A stretch of DNA of 64,000 nucleotides from Mytilisepta virgata (GCA_028015205.1 CM051513.1:44520841-44584840); one strand, 5' to 3'; shown: positions 10,810 to 21,897, numbered from the stretch's first letter. Made by a program: numbers and translations. Notes: generated from the letters alone by a model not told the origin.

Positions 10810-11593
10810 CAGGGTTCATACACATTTTTTACCACAAAATTCAAGGACATTTCAAGGACTTTAAAGGACCAATTTCCAAATTGTCAAGGACCAGAAATAA
10901 ACTGATATGGACAATTTAAATCCATATGGTTATGACCTATATGTAATTGTAAGAGAGCAAACATTCTTTAGTTCAATTAATTGATGATATATCGAAGTCT
11001 TTTTTGCATATTTCACACTTCGCTTTGTTCCAAGATATAAAACTTCTCTTCAGCCATGCCTTATACTGTGGCTTTTCTAGCCATACATCCGAGAATTTAC
11101 ATTATCAACGTTCTTTCGAACTACTTTCAGTTTCGGTTTGCTCACTGTGACTAAAATTCATCGGCAAAATATATTTAATCAAGTAAATGAAAGATGTTTT
11201 ATTAGTTAAAGTTAATTTAATTTACCAAAAAATCAATCTGGATCGTTTAATTACTAAAATTTTTACGCAAAGTCAGATTTATTTCTTGACCGGATCACAG
11301 AAATTACTACGCACCGGTTTCACAGAAAAGTAGCTTTTTTTAGAAAAGGGAAAATACGCGAAACTTATATAAAGTCTTGACAAAAATATGATAAACGCGA
11401 GACCGAGTGATCTGAAAACGAATTAAAAACACTTTTATGACAGAAAATTTAACCAATTTTTTTGATTTTCAAAAACACAGTTTTTCAAGGAGTTTCAAGG
11501 ACCTCCTTTGAATTTCAAGTACTTTCAAGGCCTTAATTTCCAATTTTCAATTTCAAGTACTTTCCAGGTTTTCAAGCACCCGTGCGAACCCTG
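10810..11593. mobile_element. Nested non-autonomous DNA transposon (hAT-like ends) inside the Gypsy integrase
   Basis: 784 bp with inverted ends CAGGGTTC...GAACCCTG and a flanking duplication GCTTTA (10804-10809 and 11594-11599; GCTTTAC if the boundary is moved by one base). Sub-terminal regions carry repeated TCAAGGAC and TTTCAAG motifs in opposite orientations. There is no ORF. It interrupts the integrase frame about 15 codons after the catalytic Glu. CAGGG ends suggest the hAT superfamily, but hAT elements usually give 8-bp duplications, so the superfamily is uncertain. Confidence 0.75.
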
Positions 11594-13903
11594 GCTTTAC
11601 TATTTGGACAGTTTTCTCTGCAAGTCCATTTGACTGAGCAAAATAGGGGCTTGAAGTTACGTGCGAGAAGTCCCATTCCTTACTAAACTTAGAAAATTCA
11701 CAACTGTACTGGGGTCCTTTATCTAATACAAACTTTTCAGGTATACCATGGCGAGCAAATATACTCTTTATCTTTGAAATGACAGTAGCACTCTGAGTAT
11801 TTGGTAATTTTTCAACTTCAAAATAATTGCTATAATAATCCACAACTAACACAAAATTTACATCATTTACAGTGAACAAATCACTGGCAACATTTTGCCA
11901 AGGGTACTCGGGGATATCATGGGGTTTAAGGGGTTCCTTTGGATTAGAATCCCTCCTTTCCAGACAGACAGGGCATCCCAAGACCATTTTGGTTATTTCG
12001 GATGACATTTTGGGCCAAAATACAACTTGTCTAGCCCTATTAATATATTTTTCTACACCCATGTGTCCTATGTGTATACGTTCTAACATTTCAGGTCTAA
12101 GAGCCTTAGGAATCAAAATTTGGCTCCCTTTTAGTATCAAACCATCACAAATAGACAATTCGTCTCTGTGATTCCAAAATTCTAAGACCAATGAGGGACA
12201 TTCACTTTTTGAATTTGGCCAGCCTGTCAGGACAATGCTTTTCAAAGTGCTAAATTCTGGATCAGACTCGATAGCAAGCCTTATATCAGTTATTTTACTG
12301 TCACTTACAGGGATATTTGACATAACTGAATGTACATGTGCTTCAATACCGTCTGACAAGCCGGAATAAGTGTCGGGCAACAATTTTCTAGACAAGGTAT
12401 CCGCTAAGGGGATGTCTTTACCTGGTAAATGCACTAAGTCTATGTTGTACCTATATAACTGGAGAAGCATACGTTGAAGTCGGGGTGGGGCTGCGTGGAT
12501 AGATTTCTTCATAATCGAAACCAACTGCTTATGGTCAGTTTGGACCCTAATGGGAGGACCATACACGTATTGATGAAAGCGTTTGCACCCAAAGAGGATG
12601 GCAAACATCTCCTTTTCTATCTGGGCATACCCAACTTCAGTGGACGTTAGAGACTTTGATGCATATGCCACTGGTTTGTCTTCTTGAAAAAGGGCTGCAC
12701 CCAGGCCAAACTTAGATACGTCTACCTGCAATGTTAAACTTTTACTGGGGTCATAGTATGAGAGTACTGGTCCTGGATTAACAGTCAGTATGTCCTTGAC
12801 CTGCTGAAACGCTTTCTGTTGGGGAGAGTCCCAAACGAACTCAATATCCTTGTTAAGTAACTGACGTAAAGGGCTTGTGACTTCAGCTAAATTTGGCGCA
12901 AACTTTGACAGGTAGTTAATCATACCCGAAACCGTTTGCAATTCAGTACGATTTTGAGGGGGTGCATATCACTGATAGCTGCGACCTTGTCAGGGTCCGC
13001 CTTAAGCCCATCTGAAGTGAGCAAATGCCCAAAGTATGAAACTTCTTTGACCCCTACCTCTAACTTTTCCTCATTTAGTTTAACGCCTTTCTGTTTTGTG
13101 ACCTTGAGAACTTAGGCTAAGTTTCTATCGTGCTCTTCACGGGATGATCCATATACTAGGATATCGTCAACAATTACAGCTACACCCTCTAAGCCTTCAT
13201 ATCATTCATCCATTTTTGCTTGGAACAAGTCCTGTGAACAATTAAGACCAAAGGGTAGCCGCTTGAACCTAAATCTGCTAAACGGGATGTTGAAGGTGGT
13301 CAAGTAAGATGACTCTTCGGACAGACAAATGGCCTAATATCCAGAGCGGGCGTCCAATTTAGTGAAGAATTTGGCCCTTGACAACTGGGGAAGTATGTCC
13401 TCAAGCGTGCGCATTGGGTAATGTGGGCGTAATATGGCTCGATTTAAATCCTTAGGGTCAAGACAAATGCGCAGCTTACCTGACTTTGGTTTCTCTACCA
13501 CTACAAGGGAGTTAACCCAGGGGGTGGGCTTTTCAACTTTGGTTATGATATCTAATTTCAACATCCTATCTAACTCTTGATGAAGTTTATCTCGAAGGCC
13601 GACAGGTACACGACGGGGAGGGTGCACTACGGGTGGTACCGATGGGTCAATATGAATGTCGGCTTCACCTGGCACACAGCCAATACCTGCAAATACATCT
13701 GAATATTCTTTTAACACAGACTCCTTGGTCAGGGGGGTGGGAGGCCTACTTGCTGGAGTTACCTCTGTAGCATTGACAAGCTGGATCAATTCAAAACCTA
13801 AGCAGGAATTCATGCCTAAAATAGGAGGGGAGTTTGTGTCTAATACATAAAAAATCAACATTAGGACGACGTTTCCTGTACACACAGGGGAGACGACAAA
13901 CAC
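11594..13903 (-). pseudogene. Gypsy Pol: reverse transcriptase, RNase H, integrase (broken)
   Basis: RT occupies ~13903-12950: PWVNSLVVVEKP, ICLDPKDLN and KLDARSGY, then VDDILVYG as the catalytic motif near 13165. RNase H occupies ~12800-12400 (DVSKFGLGAALFQ, DHKQL, DTLSRKLL). Integrase occupies ~12080-11600, with a zinc-binding type start (HMGVEKY...CPVC) and catalytic Asp/Asp/Glu in SDLFTV, LDKGPQY and GLAEKTVQ. Lesions: a TAG replaces the Trp codon after DARSGY (13334-13336), stops near 13202 and 13112, a frameshift near 12960, and a nested transposon at 11593. A frame change near 13870 separates it from the protease. Confidence 0.9.
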
Positions 13904-14429
13904 CTAGTGATGGCAAGGAGTTGCCATTGTAAGCACACAAACTGCGACTAGATGCTTGCAGGGGTTTGACATATTTTAACTTGTCAAATACACTCTTAGG
14001 TAATATATTAACCTGGGAACCTGTGTCAAGTTTGAACTCAATATCAGTATGTTTACTATCAGTAACGATAGCAATTCTAGCATAAGCTTGACCATTTCTA
14101 ACATTTGATTCACTAATACTATCAATAAAAAAGTCATCGTTATCAGCATCTTCATCGTCAGCTTGAACATCATGTACTGTTTTTGGTTTGGAACGACAGG
14201 CCTTTGCAAAGTGGTTCCACTTATGGCACGAATCACATTTTCGGCCTTTAGCTGGAAAAATGTCCTGTTTTCCATGTTCGTAACCACAATTTCCGCATAA
14301 AGTTTTCTTCTGTGGGCCTCTGGTATTTCTCTGTTGACTTTTAGGCGGATCATGTCTCTGTCGGTGATTGGACGGCGGTCTAGTGTCACCTCTTGTCCAA
14401 TTCTTCCCTTGTGGCGTGCGCGTTTTCAC
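13791..14429 (-). pseudogene. Gypsy nucleocapsid zinc knuckles and aspartic protease segment
   Basis: In a different frame from the gag ORF, overlapping its last 44 bases. It contains two Cys/His clusters (CGNCGYEHG, then CDSCHKWNHFAKAC) near 14300-14200 and a retropepsin with the active-site motif DTGSQVN near 14030. Paired knuckles are characteristic of Mag-like elements. The junction with gag may be a frameshift mutation or programmed frameshift; the frame change to RT near 13870 looks like damage. Confidence 0.8.
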
Positions 14430-15003
14430 TGTGCACTTCAGTACTGTTTGGGGTGTTCACCGGCGCGGTTACCATCTTCTTTAGCTGCTCCTGAGAGTAT
14501 TCGTAACTCTGTGCTATCTGTATAGCCTTATCAAGAGTTAAAGTGTCACCTTCATTGAGTAATCTCTCCTTTACCTTTGTGGAATTTGTCCCGAATATGA
14601 TGCGATCTCTGATCATTTCCTCTGGTTCCTTAAAATTGCAGTCTTTAACCAGAAGTCTGACACGGGTCACAAATTGTTCGAAAGAGTCACTGCCTTGCAT
14701 TTCGTGTGCAAGTTTGTATCGTGCAAGCAGGGAGTTTTTCTTGGGTTGAACATACGCAAGATATTTGTCGAAGTATTTGTCAAGTTTTTTAGCATCATCC
14801 TCTGTGAGGGTCCAAGTGTTATAAATGTCACGACCCTTCTCACCTACCCATAACAGAAGGTATGTTATTTTCACTTTCTCGTCCTTATTTCCTAAGGGTC
14901 CATCTAGAATCAAACGCACGTGTTGTTGGAATTTTTTCCATGTTTCCGCTAAATTTGTAGAATCCCAGTTCATCTGGGGCTGTGGGATGCCGTTCAGATC
15001 CAT
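14386..15003 (-). CDS. Gypsy Gag (matrix/capsid region), 205 aa open frame
   Basis: Starts 18 bases inside the 5' LTR/PBS with MDLNG and has the capsid-like pattern of Ty3/Gypsy retrotransposon Gag (LLLWVGEKGRDIYNTW, then FEQFVTRVRLLVKDC and RDRIIFGT). It stops at 14386 before the zinc knuckles, which are in the next frame. It would assemble the cytoplasmic virus-like particle. The frame itself is intact, but Pol is not, so movement would need proteins from another copy. Confidence 0.8.
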   Translation of the reverse strand: MDLNGIPQPQMNWDSTNLAETWKKFQQHVRLILDGPLGNKDEKVKITYLLLWVGEKGRDIYNTWTLTEDDAKKLDKYFDKYLAYVQPKKNSLLARYKLAHEMQGSDSFEQFVTRVRLLVKDCNFKEPEEMIRDRIIFGTNSTKVKERLLNEGDTLTLDKAIQIAQSYEYSQEQLKKMVTAPVNTPNSTEVHSENAHATREELDKR

Positions 15004-15012
15004 TCCGTTTCA

Positions 15013-15021
15013 CTGACACCA
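15013..15021 (-). promoter_or_regulatory. Primer binding site of the Gypsy element (tRNA-Leu-like)
   Basis: TGGTGTCAG follows the 5' LTR without a gap. It is complementary to the 3' end CTGACACCA expected for metazoan tRNA-Leu with CCA added. The assignment is from recalled tRNA ends. Confidence 0.75.
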
Positions 15022-15230
15022 TGCAGCAATATGTTTGGTGGTGTATAAGTCACTAAGTGGCTATTGCGGCTCTGGGAACGAAGACAGACAAACGCCTTGT
15101 TCGACATATATTTTATTATATGTTAACATACGGGTTTTTTTACACAATCCATTAATGGGCAAGGGGAGACAACTACAATTGACTAGGCTTAGAGTGCAAT
15201 ACAATCACATGATACTTAAATCATATTACA
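15022..15230 (-). repeat. 5' LTR of the Gypsy element (209 bp)
   Basis: Partner of 9792-10001, identical except for one T. Followed on the plus strand by the target duplication GTAGC (15231-15235). Confidence 0.97.
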
Positions 15231-15490
15231 GTAGCCTGTAGTTCAGTGGTTGTAGTTGTTTCATGTCTGTCAAATGTGTTTTTCGAAAATTGTTTTGTTA
15301 TAAATTAGGCAGTTTTCTCAATTGAATTATTTCATATTTTGTATGTCGGGGCTTTTTATAACCGACTATACGGTATGGCATTCTTATTTTTGAAGGCCGT
15401 ACGGTTGCCTAGAATTGCTTACACCCAATTCATTTGATCTTTGTTGATAGTTGTCTCATTAGCAATCCTACCACATCTCCTTATTTTTAC
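15231..15490 (+). repeat. Right half of the dispersed Mytilus-type repeat
   Basis: Continues the repeat interrupted at 9791. Contains the GCCTGTAGTTCAGTGG start and a GTTGTCTCATTAGCAATC stretch near its end that I recall from bivalve 3' flanks. End approximate. Confidence 0.65.
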
Positions 15491-15669
15491 ACGATACTAA
15501 GAAATCTGGGTTCCCTTTTAGTTCTCATATTAAACGTTTTACTTAATCGATGCATATGCTTGTTTCAGATATTGTTCTGTTTCTCGGAAGGTTTTCGAAC
15601 CCTACTATTGTGAACAGTCTAACAAAGTTTATCCTATTGAACATATGCAACCCAATACTGGTTCTTGAT
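15491..15669. other. Nothing recognised
   Basis: AT-rich spacer between two repeats. No supported feature. Confidence 0.5.
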
Positions 15670-16470
15670 ATTGGATTTCCCCCGTGTGCGTCCCGGGGAC
15701 ACAATAGAATAGGCCCACAGCTCCTCGGCTTGGTAATAGGAAGTTTTCTTGGATGGCCGGAAAAACGGTTCCGATCACCATCTGGGGCACAATCTTTACC
15801 TAGACGGGAGGCCGGATGTACCCGATTCGGTCAATCGGCTGGTCACACCATTCCTTTACATCACTATATAATGTATTTTTGTTTTTCTGCAAAATATGGT
15901 AAAATTCCAAACTACTGATTTATGGATTGTTGTTGGCTTAAGGGTCACAAAATTCAACAGGCTCAAAATTATTATTTATTTCGGTTATTTGTTTATTTAT
16001 TATTTTTCTATGTTCTCGGAAATACTTCATTTCATTTATTTAAGACTATTTACGTTCATTTTGTGATTTCTCATATTCTTTCGATTTAGTTTTGGTTATA
16101 TTATTGGCTTCAATGTAATGTACATCAGGCTCACGAGTGGGTGGATGGTCCCGGTCCAGCCAATAAATGGTCATGCCTAGCCCTCTGCTGTTTTCTCGTG
16201 GTTGTCTGAAAAGACCCATACGAACCCTCAATAATACTGAGATGCAATGGGTGGGTTGGGTTTGGATTGCATGTATCGTAGGTTGATGTTTGGGTTCTGG
16301 GGTCTTGGATGATAACCACTGACGGAAGCGCAGAGAAGGCGATGGCTCATGGGACAAAGCTTCCTCGGCTTAATGAGGCCACATGTTTGCCGTGTGTGGA
16401 TACCCGTAAGGATAGAGGACGGGATCCTGGTGGCTGAAACACGCCACTTTGGCCCTTACTTTATCTGTGC
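15670..16470 (-). repeat. Inverted copy of the 3.0-3.9 kb tandem repeat
   Basis: Reverse complement aligns with 3060-3900: first unit 16455-16120, AT-rich middle 16120-15860, second unit 15860-15670. Shared landmarks are CGTGTTTC..CCACCAGGAT, CACACGGCAAACATGTGGCC, GACCAGCCGATTGACCGAAT and the end GGGACGCACACGGGGG. Small deletions distinguish the copies. ORFs here are not supported. Confidence 0.8.
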
Positions 16471-18925
16471 ATTCTGTGAAAGCATCCCCTCCATCAAAAA
16501 TGGGTTTATCAGATTAACACTACCATAGAATTCAAGCTAAACTTTCTCCATAAATTATGTAATTGTTGATTTTGTTGTTTTCCCTATATATAGCCATCTT
16601 TGTATAGCAGTGATTTTGAATTCAGATTTTTTATTGGTGTAAATATGGTGATTATTAGTCTTGTGTATGGTGATTTTGCTAGCCTTTGACTTAGAAAATA
16701 TCAGCATGTTGACCCATTTATATGCCCTTGGGCAGTCAATTAATCCTTCATAATGCCTTTGCATCTATTACCTGTATATACATATTTCTTATATCGTACA
16801 GGCTATTTTCAGATCAGCTCTGGGTTTAACTGTTCTTCTAGCAACACACTTGACTATTTAAAAATTGGTGTCTTCCATAGGCACCATATATATTTTAATG
16901 AAACAGTGCTAAAATTGGTAATCAGTATTTTACTAATCTTTAGTAACATCAAACAACTTTTGTGGTCTCCTCAATTAATTAATTGTAATGCAACTACAAT
17001 TTTGAATATTTCGTAGTATTTAAATGGTACTGATCAAGAGCAGGAAACAGGAGAATGGACCATAGAGATCAGTAGACGGTTGGACAAGGGTAAGGGGGAG
17101 AGCAAGAGTCGGGACAACAGGAAAAAGGGGAAGAACAGGAGGCAGCTGAACAATGGAAAATGGAGAGCAGGAGAGTGAAAAAGAGCCAAGAAAAAAATGA
17201 AAATCATTCAATACAGGTTTGTTTTATTTCTGTTAATTTTTTATAACTTTTTATTTGATACATCGGTAAATAAAATCAGTCTTTGTCACATTAGTTGCAA
17301 GGATGTATTTAACTTTTTTAGCAACAAGGTATAAAGTACTATGAACACTCTTCATGAATTCTTATTATGTTTTGGTTAATATTACAAAACATGCGTATTT
17401 TTATGAAAGTAGATAACTAAAAGCTTCTAATGATATACCTAAATTTTTTTTAGGTAAAAAGAGAAAGAATATATGCAATATTCATGGAAGAGGTAAAATA
17501 TTACATGAACTATTGATCAAATACAAATTAAAGTTTATATTTTAAACAAAAACAACTATGTTACTGTGTTGGTCAGATATAACAATCCTAGAAATGTGTA
17601 AGATATTTAAGTTGAATGCCCCACTTTATATTTGAAGAAGGAAAAAACTAAACACTGATGCAGTTTCGAATAACCTGTGAAATTTTGTGAAAGAAATTGA
17701 AGTGTGTTGATTGATCAAGTTTAATATAGCTTTTGATAGAAAAAAAATCATGTTTATTTCATAGATATCCTTATTTCAAGGACATTCACTCAAAATATAT
17801 CATGCTAACATTGCCTGTGTATACATTTTTAATAATCGTAAGTTAATGACAGGTATCACTCACGTGATTTACCAAACAATATCTAGTGTGTGACTGTGTA
17901 TCGCTAATGTCATCACTTAGGGCTAACACTAACACTGAAGTTGCTGCAAAGTGTGATTTTCAGATCCTTTAGGAATTACTTAAAAATTATGGATGGCAAC
18001 GGAGACTCGATAAATTATTTTGCCATTACTCCTGAGCAATATTTTCTACATGAGTTTACATCCTTTCAATTTTTACCCTTTATTGTCAATCGTTTACATT
18101 AGCAGCAACAAAACTACAGTAAAATTACCCAACCAAAATCGACTGTCTGGACCTCTTTCAAGGTTCGTCAAATAATAATACCGTTAAATGTACCCTGTGT
18201 AATGATGAATTTTTAATTGCTGAGGGCGCTACAGCGACAAAATACTAGCGACGATTCAGTATAACATGTCGTCTGTTAATTGGCTGTAACCTGTACCTTT
18301 TAGATAGATATGTTCATCTCCTGGTGTCTCGTAGTCAAGTCTCATATGATTTACAAGGTCTAATTATTTTTCTGATTTAAGACAGAATTAACTCCCTTTA
18401 ATGAATCTCGCTGATTAAAAGACACTGTGTCGGATTCGAATGATGTTTATTCAGTGATTGACAGTTTACGTTAACTTTTATAAATACCTTGATTGTGCAT
18501 GTAACTATAGATTTATTTAAATCATTATTTAATTAGATTAATTATTAATATTGTATTGCTAACGATTAATTACGTAAATGAAATGATGGTAATCAAAGAT
18601 AAAACTACAATTATAAAGACATTTTACACTTAAAATTGTTATTTTCGATATTAACGGTGTATTTAAACCGAGTACTCGAGTATTGATTTCACAAAAAAGT
18701 GCCATCCCTATTGAAAATATATTTTGTTGTAGGAAGTTCAGCAAATTCTCTGCAGAATGTTTTGTTGATGAAATCGGATTTGATGTTGAAACCAACCTCA
18801 TTACATCGAAAGTATGCTACATCAAAGCGCATGTTTGATTAAAATTTAATATAATTTATAGAAAATTAAATGCATTGTTTTTTACTACTGAATGTTATTA
18901 TAACTTTTATGATTTTCGTTATACA
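16471..18925. other. Long AT-rich stretch without a recognisable gene
   Basis: I see no conserved protein, RNA or repeat boundary. 17035-17190 is strikingly purine-rich on the plus strand but has no clear repeat period. Short ORFs here look random. Confidence 0.5.
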
Positions 18926-19200
18926 GATATGCATCTATAAACCATGTGGTGCCAGCAGTTTGCCCATTGGGACCATATGGAACCAGTCTGGAAGATTGTG
19001 CGTTCCTTGGTCTTGAATTGTGCTGTTTTATGGACAGCCACCACAAGGACATAACCCCAGGGTGGTGGAATGTATCTTTTGTGGACAGTGGGTTCACGAC
19101 ACATGCATGATGTCACTGCTTCAGACTTTAGTTTGCAGGATGATTTTCCATGTGGATGTGATTGCCTGCAAAATATGGAGTTTCATCTGAAAAGGTAAAA
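18926..19200 (+). pseudogene. Possible exon relic with a PHD-like Cys/His pattern
   Basis: After a splice-acceptor-like TTATACAG at 18919-18926 the plus strand has coding character. One frame reads VVECIFCGQWVHDTCM, the C-x2-C...W-x-H-x2-C pattern of PHD/zinc fingers, at about 19049-19096. A stop lies upstream in the same frame, and the continuation (DFPCGCDC) is in another frame, so this is decayed. It may derive from a transposon ORF or a host PHD gene; I cannot say which. Confidence 0.3.
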
Positions 19201-19390
19201 AAATACCTGCTTCCCTTAAAACTCTTTCTTTATCTTGTACAATTTACCCAAATATAAACATTCCATTTCATCAATGCTTATTAATTTCTTTTTACGGAAT
19301 TTCTACCAAAGTGTTTCTAAAAGTTTTTTCTGTATTTTTTGTTGCGAAAGAATCTAAGTTGGTTATATTTTTATGTCCACCATTTAGATT

Positions 19391-19590
19391 GATTGAATAT
19401 TTTTTAACGCCGAGCTGGCGATATTGAATAGTAAGATATGGCAGTATAAACAATAAAAAATATCAGACAAAACGTTACAAAACATTTTACAATATCACAG
19501 ACTTGAATAATATCACATAAACGCTATCAGATAAATACCAATAGTGAAATAAAATCGGTAAGAACATATAACAAATTAAAATTCTGTCCA
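19391..19590 (-). repeat. 5'-truncated LINE 3' end (LINE C family)
   Basis: On the minus strand it ends with CTCGGCGTTAAAAAATATTCAATCAATC. Its body (19425-19590) matches the 3' UTR of LINE C at 22936-23085 almost base for base. No coding sequence remains. Confidence 0.75.
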
Positions 19591-19879
19591 CCATTTAGAG
19601 ATAGGTTTTTAGGTTATCAGGAAAGTATTTTGTATTGTGGTAGCTATTTGACATTGTACACTTATATTTTTCTTTACAAACATTTGGGTAAAAATTTGCA
19701 GAAATGCATAGATTCCCATCGCCAACATTCATACTAAACCCCCAAGACTTGACATCGTTTTTATAGATTCGTCAAGACTAATTGCCTTTTAAATAGAAAT
19801 ATATATATTTTTAATTAACGATGTCTCGGGATTTTTTTTTTAGCTAAGTCCTATTGCATACTTAGCAAGGGTCCCTTTT

Positions 19880-20595
19880 CAAGAGTCTCCCTATTTAAAA
19901 GTCTTGTTTGTGCTAGTTGCTCTTTTAAATTTTTTACTGCGTTTATACGCTATGATAAGCATCTGTTTAAATATTGTTTTACAATATTCATCTCTGCAAA
20001 ATCTGCCAATATTTCTTAATAGCTCTGTTAAGATTTATAATTGCAGGGTTATATTTTTTTCTAAAACTATCTCACAGAGTACTGCACGTTTAATCTTGTG
20101 TTTCACATCTTTTATGTTTGTTACCATAACCTCTATCTATAAATTTATTTTCCAAGGTCATAAGATGTTTAAGATCACTTTCGTAGCTATTGTTTCTTAT
20201 GTGACAAATTGTTTCACCTGTTAGAATACTTTTAAAAGTATGTCTAGGATGTGCACTTGTAACTGGGAGGACACCACTCGGTTTAAAACGCTCCCCTTTG
20301 TACACCTCAGTATCTAAGTACGTCACTTCTGTATTGGATAAATTATAAGTAAACTTAAGTAGAGGGTCAATATTGTTTGCAATTGCAAAGAACTCATCAA
20401 TTTGTGATTTGTTGCACTCTGTACTCACGAAGCCATCATCACGATATTGGCAAATCATACTTAATGCTATTTCTAAATTGAAATCTGTCTAATATTTTTG
20501 TAAGTATTGTTGACAGATGAAGATCGGTCGCAGTGGGTGATAATATTCCACCTTGAGGCGCCCCTTTAACTTGTTTATATAAGGTATGACTTTCA
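19880..20595 (-). pseudogene. Penelope-like element, RT C-terminal half (3' segment)
   Basis: The minus strand reads YKQVKGAPQGGILSP at about 20575-20530, then QYRDDGF near 20450 (RT catalytic motif), FTYNLSNTEVTYLDTEVYKG, HPRHTFKS and RGYGNKHKRC. After a stop at 20090 it continues with IIAYKRSKKFK near 19950, the usual Penelope-like RT end. A ~15-residue internal deletion is apparent after YKGERFKPSG, and there is a frameshift just before the YRDD ORF. No GIY-YIG domain was found. Penelope-like elements code for an RT related to telomerase. Confidence 0.75.
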
Positions 20596-20965
20596 GACCT
20601 ATAATAAATAAATGCAATTCTCCAACTAGAAAAATTGAAAAGTTTTTAGATTTAAATATTAAAACCTTTATTAAAGAAACTAGAATTTTACATTCAAGAC
20701 ACCAAAGATTTTATCAATAGGATAGATGTACATAACTGCACACTAATTGCCTATGATGTAACATCAATGTATACAAACATGAACATTGACAATTTACTTG
20801 ATACAACCAAGTATTTCTTAGATCAAATAGATCGAACAAAGTATAAGTTTAAAGTACCAAACAAATTAGATCTAATATCTTTTGCAAAAATTATATGGGA
20901 AAACAATGAGTTCCAATTTAATGGGACCTTATATAAACATGTTAATATTGACCCTCTAAAGAATT
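20590..20965 (+). pseudogene. Penelope-like element, RT N-terminal half, inverted relative to its 3' segment
   Basis: The plus strand reads RPIINKCNSPTRKIEKFLD at 20598-20650, then after a frameshift a DFINRIDV segment, AYDVTSMYTNMNIDNLL near 20750-20800 (first palm motif), and NNEFQFNGTLYKH at 20900-20945. This is exactly the part of the RT that should precede the GAPQGG motif of the minus-strand segment. The two halves meet head to head at about 20590-20595. Confidence 0.75.
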
Positions 20966-21309
20966 CCACGTGGCAGTCCCAGCGAAATTAGGTTCATGAC
21001 CAGCCTGCTCCAGATTAAGTTCGATCAATGTCCAGAGTTCCGATAGACCTTATTGTCAACGTCCGGTTTCATCGACCACCCAGTTCCCGATGTCTTTTGC
21101 GATTCCCTCCAGGACGGTATAAACCAGTTCGGCCTATCCCTTGCCTGCCTGCGTAACCAGCAACAGCTACCAGCCAATATGACTGCATAAGTTTTAGGGC
21201 ACAGCTTAGTCTACCACATCAACGAAATACTCAACGAGCCCAACGACGACCTCAAATTCTCCGAGCCATAGGCGGGTTAATTCAATTATTATTTTTTTTC
21301 TTGGTCTCC
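20966..21309 (+). other. GC-richer sequence of unknown origin
   Basis: Plus-strand frames such as PVPDVFCDSLQDGINQFG look coding but are interrupted by stops. Probably a decayed transposon ORF, continuous with the SGNH-like relic that follows. Confidence 0.3.
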
Positions 21310-21715
21310 GTTGCGCAACCCTTGAAAGTTTGGTGTCTTATTTAAAGCGTGTGCGGCTTTTGGATCATTACCTTCCCACTGTGGATCTGCTAAAAGTGGG
21401 GAGTAATGACATAAGCAACCGAACTTTTGAGGAGAGTTATTTCCACAGCATACTTGTCGAATTTACCGAGTATTGCCTAGAGTTCGGTAGTCGTCATGGG
21501 GATCTGGAAAAGGCTCGAACCTAGGTATTGCAGTGTTGCTACTTATGATTCGAGGACTAAAGTGCACGCGTTGCAGCGGTCTCTTGGTTTAAGCCTCCTC
21601 GAAGACCGAGTGCAACAACGCAATACCTAAATAAGGACGGCGTCCATCCTTCTTCGGACGGCAATGCACGCCTGTGCAAGGAGTTGTTAAAGGCTGGTAT
21701 ACGTAGCGACAGATT
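21310..21715 (+). pseudogene. SGNH/GDSL-hydrolase-like relic from a mobile element ORF
   Basis: The plus strand shows VSYLKRVRLL, then VDLLKVGSNDISNRTF (GSND-type block III) at ~21390-21430. A second block near 21635-21710 reads DGVHPSSDGNARLCKELL, the DGVH..G pattern that carries the Asp/His of SGNH hydrolases. Stops and frameshifts separate them. Such domains occur in ORFs of several animal retroelements; the parent element is not identified. Confidence 0.45.
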
Positions 21716-21897
21716 GATCGATTGTTGTTTAACGCCGTAAGGACAATATTGCGGCCATATCACGGCGAAAACTGATTAAAATTGTATTAAAACAAATAGT
21801 ATATAAAATGGACAGGAGTAAACAGTGAAACAAGTATCACAAACTTTAAAAAAAAAATACAATAACACCATCACAGGCAATATTTTGAAAACAAAAA
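21713..21897 (-). repeat. LINE/SINE 3' tail, minus strand
   Basis: The minus strand ends with TACGGCGTTAAACAACAATCGATCAATC, the tail motif shared with LINE B. Directly abuts the Helitron-like 3' end at 21898. Confidence 0.6.

Larger units (their letters stand above)
9792..15230 (-). mobile_element. Mag-like Ty3/Gypsy LTR retrotransposon, complete in structure, coding region decayed
   Basis: The 5' LTR is at 15022-15230 and the 3' LTR at 9792-10001; both begin TG and end CA on the minus strand. A 5-bp target duplication GTAGC flanks the element (9787-9791 and 15231-15235). The primer binding site TGGTGTCAG (tRNA-Leu-like) directly follows the 5' LTR, and a polypurine tract precedes the 3' LTR. 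Internal order on the minus strand is gag, zinc knuckles, protease, RT, RNase H, integrase and C-terminal domain, with a nested DNA transposon at 10810-11593. The LTRs are identical except one T in a homopolymer, yet pol has several stops and frameshifts. Mag clade is inferred from the paired zinc knuckles and the PBS. Confidence 0.95.

Noticed and set aside
15035..15241. 68-codon ORF and its twin at 9827-10045
   Set aside because: Lies in the LTRs and is antisense to the element; no protein similarity.
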